Shown piece after piece: positions 26,757 to 35,109 of a DNA stretch of 64,000 bases. Positions within the stretch are counted from its first letter, which is position 1. Each line of letters begins with the position of its first letter. The notes under the pieces are model-generated. The model had not been told where the DNA came from. It worked only from the letters and a program-made list of their open reading frames with translations, and ran no database searches. Position numbers and translations under genes: made by a program. This DNA is from Cerina sp048266425 (GTDB lineage: Bacteria > Bacteroidota > Bacteroidia > Flavobacteriales > Flavobacteriaceae), in NCBI GenBank assembly GCA_048266425.1, contig JBLWZN010000013.1, forward strand, positions 20,064 to 84,063, given 5' to 3'.

Positions 26757-27230
26757 CTAAACATTTTGTTTCTGAAGATGGGAAATCACCTTTTGAAGAC
26801 AAGCGTCCAATTCCTTCTTGATTTCCCGCTCCCAAAACCGGAATACCTTATAGCCAATGTGATCCAGCTCGGCGTTCACTTCCCTATCCCGCTGCATGTT
26901 GCGCTCTATCTTTGGAATCCAAAATTCCCGGTTGGTCCTTAACTTTGGTTTTCTTTCCTCCCAATTGTAGCCATGCCAGTATTCCCCATCGATAAAAATC
27001 ACGGTCCTATACTTTTTCAGAACGATATCGGGCTTGCCGATCAATTTCTTATAATCGATTCGATATCGATACCCCGCTGCCCATAAAGCCTTCCTAAAGG
27101 CCAGCTCGGGTTTGGTATTTTTCCCCCTTATCTTGCCCATGATCCTGGAACGCTCCGGGGTAGTATAAAATCCGGATTCCTCATTAAAACGGGGGACGAT
27201 TATTCTATTTTCCGAATATTCCTTTGGCAT
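26757..27230 (-). CDS. Very-short-patch-repair endonuclease-like protein (Vsr family)
   Basis: A 157-residue protein of the Vsr/PD-(D/E)xK group, which nicks DNA at T:G mismatches arising from 5-methylcytosine. Recognition: TPERSRIMGKIRGKNTKPE at the N-terminus and GKPDIVL with D68 at the place of the catalytic aspartate. H86 in EYWHG matches a catalytic histidine. The usual HGCFWH segment is DGEYWH, and the zinc ligands of E. coli Vsr (C66, H71, C73, C117) have no equivalents. No DNA-cytosine methyltransferase is in the window, so it is an orphan here. Function as a mismatch nickase is therefore uncertain. Confidence 0.85.
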   Translation of the reverse strand: MPKEYSENRIIVPRFNEESGFYTTPERSRIMGKIRGKNTKPELAFRKALWAAGYRYRIDYKKLIGKPDIVLKKYRTVIFIDGEYWHGYNWEERKPKLRTNREFWIPKIERNMQRDREVNAELDHIGYKVFRFWEREIKKELDACLQKVISHLQKQNV

Positions 27231-27281
27231 GATATAAATTTACAAAGAATAATCGGCGCGTTAAAGAGCACGCAAATACCA

Positions 27282-27313
27282 ACAAAAAATCCCAAGCTGT
27301 TTGGCTTGGGATT
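27282..27313 (-). terminator. Rho-independent terminator of the sdh operon
   Basis: A perfect 10-bp stem, AATCCCAAGC / GCTTGGGATT, with a 6-nt loop lies 22 bp past the sdhB stop. On the minus strand the stem is followed by TTTTTTG. Confidence 0.8.
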
Positions 27314-27334
27314 CGGTATCATGAATTTAAGGAT

Positions 27335-28081
27335 TTAACCTTCCGTAGTGGCACTCATATACTCCCTATTCATTCGGGCAATACTCTCCAAGGAAATTCC
27401 CTTAGGGCATTCCACTTCGCATGCTCCCGTATTGGTGCAGTTCCCAAAACCTTCCAAATCCATTTGACGTACCATGTTCTCTACCCGTTCCGAAGCCTCT
27501 ACACGACCCTGTGGCAAAAGGGCAAATTGGGATATCTTTGCAGAGGTGAACAACATGGCACTTGCATTTTTGCATGCAGCTACACATGCACCACAACCGA
27601 TACAGGTAGCATTATCCATCGCCAAGTCGGCATTTTCCTTAGAAATTGGGATGGCATTGGCATCAACCGTATTCCCCGAGGTGTTTACTGAGATAAAGCC
27701 ACCGGCTTGCTGAATTCGGTCAAAGGAACTTCGATCTACAACCAAGTCCTTTATTACCGGAAAAGCGGTCGCCCTAAAAGGCTCAATATATATGGTATCC
27801 CCATCATTAAACTTGCGCATATGCAATTGGCAGGTGGTGGTCAATCTATCGGGACCATGGGGCTCGCCATTGATCTGTAAGGAACATGCCCCACATATAC
27901 CCTCGCGACAGTCATGGTCAAATTCCACTGGCTCCTCACCCTTGTTGTTCAGCTCCTCGTTAAGGACATCCAACATCTCCAAAAAAGACATATCCCCTTC
28001 GATTCCATCGATGGGGTAATCGACTATCTTCCCCTTGGATTTGGCATCCTTTTGACGCCATATTTTAAGTGTTAATTTCAT
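27335..28081 (-). CDS. sdhB: Succinate dehydrogenase/fumarate reductase iron-sulfur subunit
   Basis: A 248-residue electron-transfer subunit of complex II. The [2Fe-2S] ligands are in DCREGICGACSLQING, and the [4Fe-4S] and [3Fe-4S] ligands in CIGCGACVAACKN and CTNTGACEVECPKGI. It passes electrons from SdhA to the cytochrome b subunit. It is the last gene of the sdhCAB order and ends in a clear terminator. The gap to sdhA is widened by a degenerate four-helix-bundle gene, so transcription from the sdhC promoter must cross that insert. Confidence 0.96.
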   Translation of the reverse strand: MKLTLKIWRQKDAKSKGKIVDYPIDGIEGDMSFLEMLDVLNEELNNKGEEPVEFDHDCREGICGACSLQINGEPHGPDRLTTTCQLHMRKFNDGDTIYIEPFRATAFPVIKDLVVDRSSFDRIQQAGGFISVNTSGNTVDANAIPISKENADLAMDNATCIGCGACVAACKNASAMLFTSAKISQFALLPQGRVEASERVENMVRQMDLEGFGNCTNTGACEVECPKGISLESIARMNREYMSATTEG

Positions 28082-28113
28082 ATCGAAATTAGTTATTTGT
28101 TAATAGTTAATGG

Positions 28114-28483
28114 TTAATCGTTGTTAGCGTTTACTAGATAGTTGATATATCCATTTAAAATTACAACACAATTCATAATCATTAATTTTAATTCTTCATA
28201 TCAATATAACCCTCTTCTAAACTGACAATTATCTGATCGAACAATTCATAAGCCAAACCTGTTGAAGCCCTGCAAAATTGTGCATTTTCCTTGTAATGGA
28301 ATCTACCGTAATCTTCAGATATGTTATGGGCTACAGATCTTGATGTCCTTCGCATCTGAGAAACCAACTCGTATTTTGCATGATCGGGAAATTGTATACT
28401 AACACTTGAGACTTTCCTTGATAACCGAGTCCCACTATTCCAACATTTCAAATCTTCAAACGTCCGAATATCTCCCGTTTCAT
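28114..28483 (-). pseudogene. S23-type four-helix-bundle gene with two frameshifts
   Basis: The central part (28188-28451) is open and matches the four-helix-bundle/23S-intervening-sequence family: SQMRRTSRSVAHNISEDYGR and LAYELFDQIIVSLEEGYID. The missing ends lie in other frames. Upstream, ATGAAACGG at 28475-28483 followed by a frame shift gives DIRTFEDLKCW, the family N-terminus. Downstream, after GYID, a shift gives YEELKLMIMN then LNGYINYL, the family C-terminus, ending at 28114. The whole span is 370 bp, which equals a 372-bp gene minus one base at each end. It lies between sdhA and sdhB. It is most likely decayed; if the central part is translated, it would start at TTG 28451. Confidence 0.75.
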
Positions 28484-28507
28484 CTTAAGATCCAATCAAC
28501 TATTAAG

Positions 28508-30511
28508 CTATTTATAGCTCCTAGTCTTAAGTTCAATATTCTCATACACCAAATCTTCCTTGTGCAATACCGCATCCTTGGGCTCGCCCTTATATTCCCA
28601 TGCCGAAACGAACTTAAAATGTTCGTCGTCCCTCAAGGCCTCTCCATCCTTGGTTTGGTACTCTTCACGGAAGTGTCCTCCACAAGACTCGTTACGGTTT
28701 AAAGCATCCTTGGCAAACAATTCGCCCAACTCCAAAAAGTCGGCCACCCGACCCGCTTTTTCCAACTCTTGGTTGAGACCGTCCGCATTACCCGGAACCC
28801 TAACGTTTTCCCAGAAATCAGTGCGCAAAGCGGAAATTTCCACTATGGCCTCTTTAAGGCCCTGAGCGTTTCTAGACATTCCGCATTTGTTCCACATAAT
28901 ATGACCTAATTGTTTGTGGTAGTAATCTACGGAATGCTTTCCCCTACCGGACATTAATCTCATAATTCGATCCCGAACGTCTTTTTCAACGGAATCGAAC
29001 TCCGGAGAATTGGTAGGAATCGGTCCGGTTCTGATATCCTGGGACAAATAGTCCCCAATAGTATATGGCAACACAAAATAGCCATCGGCCAATCCTTGCA
29101 TTAGTGCGGAGGCTCCTAAACGGTTGGCTCCATGGTCACTAAAATTAGCCTCTCCGGCAGCATAGCAGCCTGGAATTGTGGTTTGTAAATTATAATCCAC
29201 CCATAGTCCGCCCATAGTATAATGTACCGCAGGATAGATCATCATGGGGGTTTTGTACGGATTTTCATCTACGATTTTCTCGTACATCTGAAAAAGGTTG
29301 CCGTATTTGGCTTCCACAATTCCTTCCCCTAATTCGGTTATCTTTTCTTTGGATGGGTTACCAATACCATGTATCTGGGCCTGTTCCTTTCCGTATCTTT
29401 CGATAGCCGATTTAAAGTCAAGAAATACGGCTTGTCCCGTTTTGTTTACTCCAAAACCAGCATCGCAACGTTCCTTTGCGGCCCTGGAAGCCACATCACG
29501 TGGTACCAGGTTACCAAAAGCAGGATATCTTCTTTCCAAATAATAGTCCCTTTCTTCTTCACTTAGTTGGGTAGGTTTCATTTTTCCTTCCCGGATAGCC
29601 TTTGCGTCCTCCAATCGTTTCGGAACCCAAATCCGTCCGTCATTTCTTAAGGATTCCGACATTAGGGTAAGTTTGGATTGGTGTTCCCCCGAAACCGGTA
29701 TACAGGTCGGGTGTATTTGTGTATAACAAGGATTGGCAAAAAAGGCACCTCTGCGGTGCGCTCGCCATGCCGCCATCACGTTACTGCCCATAGCATTTGT
29801 GGACAGATAAAAAACGTTGCCATAGCCACCGCTTGCCAATACCACGGCATGAGCGGAATGGCGCTCAATTTCCCCGGTAACCAAATTACGTGCTATAATA
29901 CCACGCGCCTTGCCATCTACCAACACAAGATCTAACATCTCATGACGGTTATACGCCTTTATCTTTCCACGATTTATCTGTCGGTTCATTGCGGCATAAG
30001 CACCTAACAACAATTGCTGCCCGGTCTGTCCTTTAGCGTAGAAGGTACGGGAAACCAGTACACCGCCAAATGATCGGTTGTCCAACAATCCGCCGTATTC
30101 CCGTGCAAAGGGAACCCCTTGTGCCACACATTGATCAATGATATTTCCTGATACTTCTGCCAAACGATATACATTGGCCTCCCTGGAGCGATAATCGCCC
30201 CCTTTTATGGTATCGTAAAAAAGTCTGTAGTTGCTATCTCCGTCGCCTTGATAATTTTTGGCTGCATTGATTCCACCTTGAGCTGCAATGGAATGTGCCC
30301 TTCTTGGGGAATCCTGGTAGCAAAAGGTTTTTACATTGTATCCCAGCTCGGCAAAAGTCGCAGCAGCAGAACCTCCAGCTAGGCCGGTCCCAACAACGAT
30401 AATATCGATCTTGCGCTTGTTCGCTGGGTTTACCAGATTGATGTCGTTTTTATACTGTGTCCATTTATCGGCCAAAGGACCAGATGGAATTTTTGAATCC
30501 AGAATGCCCAT
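28508..30511 (-). CDS. sdhA: Succinate dehydrogenase/fumarate reductase flavoprotein subunit
   Basis: A 667-residue catalytic subunit of complex II, oxidising succinate to fumarate with covalently bound FAD. The FAD-binding motif GTGLAGGSAAATFAELGY is near the N-terminus, the flavin-linking histidine lies in SPRRAHSIAAQGGINAAK, and active-site motifs HPTCIP and GEANFSDHGANRLGASALMQG are present. The length and the single cytochrome subunit fit the Bacteroidota enzyme. It starts 3 bp after the sdhC stop. Confidence 0.97.
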   Translation of the reverse strand: MGILDSKIPSGPLADKWTQYKNDINLVNPANKRKIDIIVVGTGLAGGSAAATFAELGYNVKTFCYQDSPRRAHSIAAQGGINAAKNYQGDGDSNYRLFYDTIKGGDYRSREANVYRLAEVSGNIIDQCVAQGVPFAREYGGLLDNRSFGGVLVSRTFYAKGQTGQQLLLGAYAAMNRQINRGKIKAYNRHEMLDLVLVDGKARGIIARNLVTGEIERHSAHAVVLASGGYGNVFYLSTNAMGSNVMAAWRAHRRGAFFANPCYTQIHPTCIPVSGEHQSKLTLMSESLRNDGRIWVPKRLEDAKAIREGKMKPTQLSEEERDYYLERRYPAFGNLVPRDVASRAAKERCDAGFGVNKTGQAVFLDFKSAIERYGKEQAQIHGIGNPSKEKITELGEGIVEAKYGNLFQMYEKIVDENPYKTPMMIYPAVHYTMGGLWVDYNLQTTIPGCYAAGEANFSDHGANRLGASALMQGLADGYFVLPYTIGDYLSQDIRTGPIPTNSPEFDSVEKDVRDRIMRLMSGRGKHSVDYYHKQLGHIMWNKCGMSRNAQGLKEAIVEISALRTDFWENVRVPGNADGLNQELEKAGRVADFLELGELFAKDALNRNESCGGHFREEYQTKDGEALRDDEHFKFVSAWEYKGEPKDAVLHKEDLVYENIELKTRSYK

Positions 30512-30513
30512 AC

Positions 30514-31182
30514 TTAATGTATTATTGGGTTAAGGTGATGGTATATGGCTATAAAAATAAAACCAAAGGGTATGACTATAGCAAAAATCTTACAAAAGAC
30601 CTTTAGGCCTGGCGTGTATTTGTTGTTTACCCCCATGCTTTGGAAGGAGGATGCAAAGCCGTGCCATAAATGCAAGGAGAGCAGCACAAAGGCAATGACA
30701 TATAGTACTGTACGCCAAATTGGCACAAATTTTTCTACGGTCTCTACATAATATCTTGCAGGATCTTGCGGAAGGCGTTCAATATATTTGTAATCGATCT
30801 CATGGACCCAAAAGTCGTACATGTGCAGCCCCAAAAACGCCAAAATAACGAGACCGGAGATAATCATGTTCCTTGATACCCAAGTGGAATTTTTATTGCC
30901 ACTGAATTTAATATATTTAATATTTCTTGCCCTGTTGTTCTGGATCTCCAGCACAAATCCCATCACGAAATGGACAATGACCCCCGCAATAAGAATAGGC
31001 TGAAAAATATATTGTACCACTGGATTATAGCCCATAAAATGGGACCATTGGTTAAACGTATCCGGTGCTATTACGGATGTGAAATTGATGGTAAAGTGCT
31101 GTGCCAAAAATAGTACCAAAAAAAGGCCGGAGAGGGCCATGGTCACCTTTCTGGCGATGGAAGATTGTATCAATCCGCTCAT
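30514..31182 (-). CDS. sdhC: Succinate dehydrogenase cytochrome b subunit
   Basis: A 222-residue integral membrane protein with five predicted helices, the single-subunit (type B) anchor with two hemes that reduces menaquinone. Histidines in LAQHFTINF, IVHFVMGF, LGLHMYDFWVH, LLSLHLWHGF are placed for heme ligation in successive helices. It is the promoter-proximal gene of sdhCAB; a full consensus promoter lies just upstream at 31202-31232. Confidence 0.94.
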   Translation of the reverse strand: MSGLIQSSIARKVTMALSGLFLVLFLAQHFTINFTSVIAPDTFNQWSHFMGYNPVVQYIFQPILIAGVIVHFVMGFVLEIQNNRARNIKYIKFSGNKNSTWVSRNMIISGLVILAFLGLHMYDFWVHEIDYKYIERLPQDPARYYVETVEKFVPIWRTVLYVIAFVLLSLHLWHGFASSFQSMGVNNKYTPGLKVFCKIFAIVIPFGFIFIAIYHHLNPIIH

Positions 31183-31201
31183 TGGTCAGGAGTTTTAAAA
31201 A

Positions 31202-31232
31202 CAAATTTAGGCCATGTAGGGCTGTTTAACAA
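31202..31232 (-). promoter_or_regulatory. Consensus Bacteroidota promoter for sdhCAB
   Basis: On the minus strand TTG (31230-31232), 20 bp spacer, TAAATTTG (31202-31209). Both boxes and the spacing fit TTTG-N19-21-TAnnTTTG. The start would fall near 31195, giving a leader of about a dozen bases before sdhC. Confidence 0.7.
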
Positions 31233-31353
31233 GCCTTAAGCAAATTAAGCCACGTTATTTATACTGATTTTAAAGAATGGCCTTGTTTGTGTCTTGATTG
31301 CGGAATTCAATTTCTCTACCCTTTTGGAATGCCGCTGGTACAATGGCGCTTTT

Positions 31354-31385
31354 TTTGGTCGTGGCACAGCAATTGTATAATTTTG
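31354..31385 (+). promoter_or_regulatory. Consensus Bacteroidota promoter for the aminopeptidase gene
   Basis: TTTG (31354-31357), 20 bp spacer, TAATTTTG (31378-31385). This is a full match to the consensus. It implies an about 150-nt leader before the ATG at 31541. The gap 31183-31540 otherwise holds only unsupported small frames on both strands. Confidence 0.65.
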
Positions 31386-31540
31386 GGGAATTAAAAAATT
31401 TAACGTGCCTTGGCGTAGACAAAACCAATTTCAATCCTAGATTCAACAAATTGGTCAATTCTTTAGGTGCCAGTAAGGCCAATTATCGATGCATAGATTT
31501 TTATAACCTTCAATTTAAGAGTGATAAATAATTTTCCTAG

Positions 31541-32833
31541 ATGAAATACGACCTTATCGACAATAGTCTTTTTATAAAAAACCGCAAAAAATTTATGGCT
31601 CGGATGAAACCCAACAGCCTTGCGGTTTTCAATTCCAACGACATCTACCCCATTGGCGCAGACAGCACCATGCCTTTTCAGCAGCAACGGGACCTGTTCT
31701 ATCTAAGCGGGGCAGACCAAGAGGAAACCATCCTGCTGCTTTTCCCCGATGCTGTCGAGGAGAAACATCGGGAAATCTTATTTGTCCGCGAAACCAACGC
31801 CCATATTGCGGTTTGGGAGGGAGCTAAATTAACCAAGGAAAAAGCGACGCAAGTCTCGGGCATAGAAACAATTTATTGGCTGACCGAATTTGATAAAATT
31901 TTCTATGGCTTGATGACAGAGGTAGATACGATCTATTTCAACACCAACGAGCACTATCGCCAGTCCGTCGAAACCCAGACGCGGGAAGATCGTTTTATAA
32001 TAAGGTGTAAGCAAAAGTTCCCCGCCCACCAATGGGCCAAGAGCAATCCGATCTTGCAAAAATTGAGAGGGGTAAAGGAACCTGAGGAAATCGCTTTGAT
32101 GCAAAAGGCATGCGATATTACCGAAAAAGGATTCCGAAGGCTTTTGCAATTTGTTAGGCCCGGGGTTTGGGAATACGAGGTAGAGGCGGAACTATTGCAC
32201 GAATTTATTCGAAACAGGTCCCGCGGCTTTGCCTATACCCCTATCATTGCCTCCGGCAATAGTGCCAATGTCCTTCATTATGTGGAAAACAACAGGCAAT
32301 GCATGGATGGCGACCTACTCTTGCTCGATACTGCCGCCGAATTTGCCAACTATTCCAGCGATCTTACCCGTACCCTTCCCGTCAATGGAAAATTCACAAA
32401 ACGCCAAAGAGAGGTATATGAAGCAGTGCTACGGGTAAAAAATGAGGCTACCAAAATGTTGGTGCCTGGCACCTATTTGACAGAATACCATAAGGAAGTG
32501 GGCAAAATTATGACTTCCGAACTGCTGGGACTTGGTTTGCTGGATAAAATTGACGTAAAAAATGAAAGTACGGACTGGCCTGCCTATAAAAAATATTTTA
32601 TGCATGGCACCAGCCATCATATAGGCCTGGACACCCATGATTACGGTGAAATAAAGACTCCAATGCAAGCCAATATGGTCTTTACGGTAGAGCCGGGCAT
32701 CTATATCCCGGAAGAAAAAATGGGAGTACGGCTAGAAGATGACGTTGTTATCCAAGAAACGGGCGAGCCCTTCAATTTAATGAAAAACATTCCTATCGAA
32801 CCAAGTGAAATTGAGGATTTAATGCACAAATAG
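31541..32833 (+). CDS. Xaa-Pro aminopeptidase (PepP-like, M24 family)
   Basis: A 430-residue metalloaminopeptidase removing N-terminal residues before proline. Residues ~1-165 are the aminopeptidase P N-domain and ~175-430 the pita-bread M24 fold. Metal ligands are visible: the aspartates of LLDTAAEFANYSSDLTRT, the histidine of GTSHHIGLDTHD, the glutamate of TVEPGIYIPE and the glutamate of GVRLEDDVVI. The protein is cytoplasmic (no signal peptide). It is transcribed alone from a strong consensus promoter divergent from sdhC. Confidence 0.93.
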   Translation: MKYDLIDNSLFIKNRKKFMARMKPNSLAVFNSNDIYPIGADSTMPFQQQRDLFYLSGADQEETILLLFPDAVEEKHREILFVRETNAHIAVWEGAKLTKEKATQVSGIETIYWLTEFDKIFYGLMTEVDTIYFNTNEHYRQSVETQTREDRFIIRCKQKFPAHQWAKSNPILQKLRGVKEPEEIALMQKACDITEKGFRRLLQFVRPGVWEYEVEAELLHEFIRNRSRGFAYTPIIASGNSANVLHYVENNRQCMDGDLLLLDTAAEFANYSSDLTRTLPVNGKFTKRQREVYEAVLRVKNEATKMLVPGTYLTEYHKEVGKIMTSELLGLGLLDKIDVKNESTDWPAYKKYFMHGTSHHIGLDTHDYGEIKTPMQANMVFTVEPGIYIPEEKMGVRLEDDVVIQETGEPFNLMKNIPIEPSEIEDLMHK

Positions 32834-33006
32834 ATAGGTTGTATCGATTGGAATATAACGGAATTCATTCTTTAGAATTGATTATAAAATTGGTGGATCA
32901 TCGAATTTATTGGCCCGTTCGTCGAAAAAAATGCATTTTATCTAAAAAAGGATTAAAAAAAATTAATGCAACCCAATAAATTGGCCGTTATGGTCGTTAA
33001 TGATAT

Positions 33007-33033
33007 TACAGTGTTTTAAATACTGTATTTTTG
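33007..33033 (+). promoter_or_regulatory. -7 box overlapped by a small palindrome
   Basis: TACAGT (33007-33012) and ACTGTA (33022-33027) are inverted copies with a 9-bp spacer, and the second arm overlaps TATTTTTG (33026-33033), a -7-type box 73 bp before the small ORF at 33106. An operator over a promoter is a reasonable reading. The remainder of the 272-bp gap is AT-rich and shows nothing else. Confidence 0.4.
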
Positions 33034-33105
33034 AATTTCAATTTTTTATTAATAAAAGCATTTTGCGGTCCCCAAGGCTTACCAATGCACCTTTAATTTC
33101 TACAG

Positions 33106-33360
33106 ATGAAAAAAGTTTTCTCCAACTATGGCTCCAAACTCAGCTCCTTCTGCTGCAGTTTTTTTGGCCATCACTACGCCGTATCCAAAAAAGTAACATT
33201 GCATATCAAGGAATACAAGTGTATTCATTGTGGCAAGGAAGTAACCACCGATGTTAGCGGAAATCTTTCCATGCTCACTCCTGAGCTCCAGGAAATAAAC
33301 AATACCTTGGAAAGACTTTATCAAAAGAAGCATCGTACCTCTACACAACAAGTAGCATAA
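33106..33360 (+). CDS. Small cysteine/histidine-rich conserved protein
   Basis: An 84-residue protein. A CCSFFGHHY segment near residue 16 and a CIHCGK pair near residue 38 could together bind zinc. The pattern FGHHY..K..HI.EYKC.HCG.EVT is one I recall in short flavobacterial proteins annotated as hypothetical or DUF1660-like. Function is unknown. It has its own promoter-like box and is convergent with thiL (3 bp between the stops). Confidence 0.7.
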   Translation: MKKVFSNYGSKLSSFCCSFFGHHYAVSKKVTLHIKEYKCIHCGKEVTTDVSGNLSMLTPELQEINNTLERLYQKKHRTSTQQVA

Positions 33361-33363
33361 GTA

Positions 33364-34416
33364 TCATTCCGAATCGGAAAAAGAATTCCAGCCCTGAGCG
33401 GTCAACGGGATTTTAGAATTATTCCTGGAAATTAAGTGCGCCCCTTCATTTTTTTTCGTCATGTGCCCCACGACGGTTAAATTGGGATTGCCTTTTATTT
33501 TTGGGAATTCTTTTTGGTCTATGGTAAAGAGCAGCTCGTAATCTTCCCCTCCGCTCAAGGCCACCAAGGTGCTATCCATTTTAAATTCCTCACAAGCCGA
33601 TATAACCGTTGGATCCAAAGGAATTTTATCCTCGAATAAGTTACAACCCACTTCACTATGCTTGCACAGATGGAGAATTTCCGAAGACAGTCCGTCACTA
33701 ATGTCTATCATGGAAGTAGGATGGACTTCCAGTTTTTTTAACAACTCCACTACATCCTTTCTAGCCTCCGGTTTTAGTTGGCGCTCCACAATATAGGTAT
33801 AAGGCGAAAGGTCTGGCTGGCTGTTAGGGTTTACCATAAATACCTCCTTTTCGCGCTCCAACACCTGCAATCCCATATAGGCCGCTCCAAGGTCTCCTGT
33901 CACAACCAAAAGATCGTTCGGTTTTGCCCCTTTACGGTAAACAATGTCCCCTTCATCCGCGCACCCAATGGCCGTAATGCTTATAATCATTCCTTTCTGG
34001 GAGGAGGTAGTATCCCCCCCTGCAAGATCTACCCCATAAACCTTACACGCCAAAGCCACTCCTGCATAGAACTCCTCCAAAGCCTCCAATGGAAATCGGT
34101 TGGAAATGGCTAGGGAAACGGTGATTTGGGTGGCCTCCGCGTTCATGGCATAGATATCGGAAAGATTTACCATCACCGATTTGTAGCCCAAATGTCTTAA
34201 CGGCATATAGCTAAGATCAAAGTGTACCCCTTCGATTAGCAGGTCTGTAGAAACAACGGTTTTCTTATCCTTAAAATCGAGTACTGCAGCGTCATCGCCT
34301 ATTCCTTTTTGGGTAGAGGCCTGTCTTATCGAGAAACCTTTGGTCAAGTGGTCTATCAATCCGAACTCTCCCAATTGTTGCAATGGGGTCCTTTCCTGCT
34401 TCTTATCTTCTAGCAT
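33364..34416 (-). CDS. thiL: Thiamine-monophosphate kinase ThiL
   Basis: ATP-dependent phosphorylation of thiamine phosphate to thiamine diphosphate. The protein has 350 residues from the ATG at 34416 (MLEDKKQERTPL), the usual start in this group; an upstream ATG at 34449 would add 11 residues. Motifs: GIGDDAAVLD for Mg-ATP, STDLLIEGVHFD, LAGGDTTSS and SGGEDYELLFT. CAAAAGTA at 34511-34518 is a reversed -7 box and may be its promoter. No TPP riboswitch features are apparent upstream. Confidence 0.95.
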   Translation of the reverse strand: MLEDKKQERTPLQQLGEFGLIDHLTKGFSIRQASTQKGIGDDAAVLDFKDKKTVVSTDLLIEGVHFDLSYMPLRHLGYKSVMVNLSDIYAMNAEATQITVSLAISNRFPLEALEEFYAGVALACKVYGVDLAGGDTTSSQKGMIISITAIGCADEGDIVYRKGAKPNDLLVVTGDLGAAYMGLQVLEREKEVFMVNPNSQPDLSPYTYIVERQLKPEARKDVVELLKKLEVHPTSMIDISDGLSSEILHLCKHSEVGCNLFEDKIPLDPTVISACEEFKMDSTLVALSGGEDYELLFTIDQKEFPKIKGNPNLTVVGHMTKKNEGAHLISRNNSKIPLTAQGWNSFSDSE

Positions 34417-34655
34417 CCTGATCTCATTTTGTGAATTGGCTCGATCCAATTTCTTTACCTGTAAAAATGACGTTCTTGGTTCCGAATAAAAACTTTAAAC
34501 CAAACCAGTGCAAAAGTAGGTACTACTCCCTAAGAAACTAAAATTTTAGTACAAATTATCACGTCCAATATGCAATGGGAACGGCTCTAGGTGTTGATTG
34601 TACAGAAAATCGTTATAATAATGTTGTAGTATATGGGAAACACATACATATATAG

Positions 34656-34676
34656 TATATTTGTAGTCTATTTAGA
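34656..34676 (+). promoter_or_regulatory. SUF operon promoter with TCTATTTAGA half-site
   Basis: TATATTTG (34656-34663) is a -7 box 30 bp before the first SUF gene. Directly after it, at 34667-34676 where the transcript should begin, is TCTATTTAGA, the same 10-mer that forms the arm of the inverted repeat at 22007. A regulator could bind here; no second arm is visible. Confidence 0.5.
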
Positions 34677-34692
34677 ATTAATCCAATTAAGT

Positions 34693-35022
34693 ATGATCAA
34701 AGTATCGGACACTGCCAAACAGAGAGTAGTTGCCCTTATGACGGAGAGCGGCTTCGACGCCAGCAAGGACTATGTGCGCGTTGGTGTGAAGAGTGGAGGT
34801 TGTAGCGGACTTTCCTATGAGCTACGCTTTGACAACAAGATGGACGAAACGGATAAAGTGTTTGAGGACAATTCCGTTCGCATTATAGTTGATAAAAAAA
34901 GTTTCCTCTACCTGGCCGGAACTGTTTTGGAATATTCGGGCGGACTGAACGGAAAAGGTTTTGTCTTTAATAATCCCAACGCACAGCGCACCTGTGGATG
35001 TGGGGAGAGTTTTTCGCTTTAA
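34693..35022 (+). CDS. HesB/IscA-type iron-sulfur carrier (SufA-like)
   Basis: A 109-residue A-type carrier that accepts [Fe-S] clusters from SufBCD and passes them to apoproteins. The three conserved cysteines are in SGGCSGLSYEL and the C-terminal RTCGCGESF. The start is set at MIKVSDTAKQ (34693), the family N-terminus; an earlier in-frame ATG at 34633 lies upstream of the -7 box and would add an implausible hydrophobic stretch. It is the first gene of the SUF operon. Confidence 0.92.
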   Translation: MIKVSDTAKQRVVALMTESGFDASKDYVRVGVKSGGCSGLSYELRFDNKMDETDKVFEDNSVRIIVDKKSFLYLAGTVLEYSGGLNGKGFVFNNPNAQRTCGCGESFSL

Positions 35023-35109
35023 ATTTTAGGTAAATTAGTTCTGGTTTTTCCCTGTAAACACAGTGCATAACCTTAACTCTTTGACTGTTTCACTTTTTTA
35101 TTAAGAACT

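Noticed and set aside
31270..31531. Two overlapping 70-77-residue open frames on opposite strands upstream of the aminopeptidase gene
   Set aside because: A full consensus promoter (31354-31385) lies inside both frames, neither has recognisable motifs, and each is the mirror of the other.
33007..33027. Palindrome TACAGT-N9-ACTGTA as a LexA-type SOS box
   Set aside because: The arms are inverted relative to the CTGT-N8-ACAG form and the neighbouring gene has no repair features; kept only as a generic palindrome.
34417..34449. Upstream start of ThiL
   Set aside because: Family N-terminus begins at MLEDK (34416); the extra 11 residues have no counterpart.
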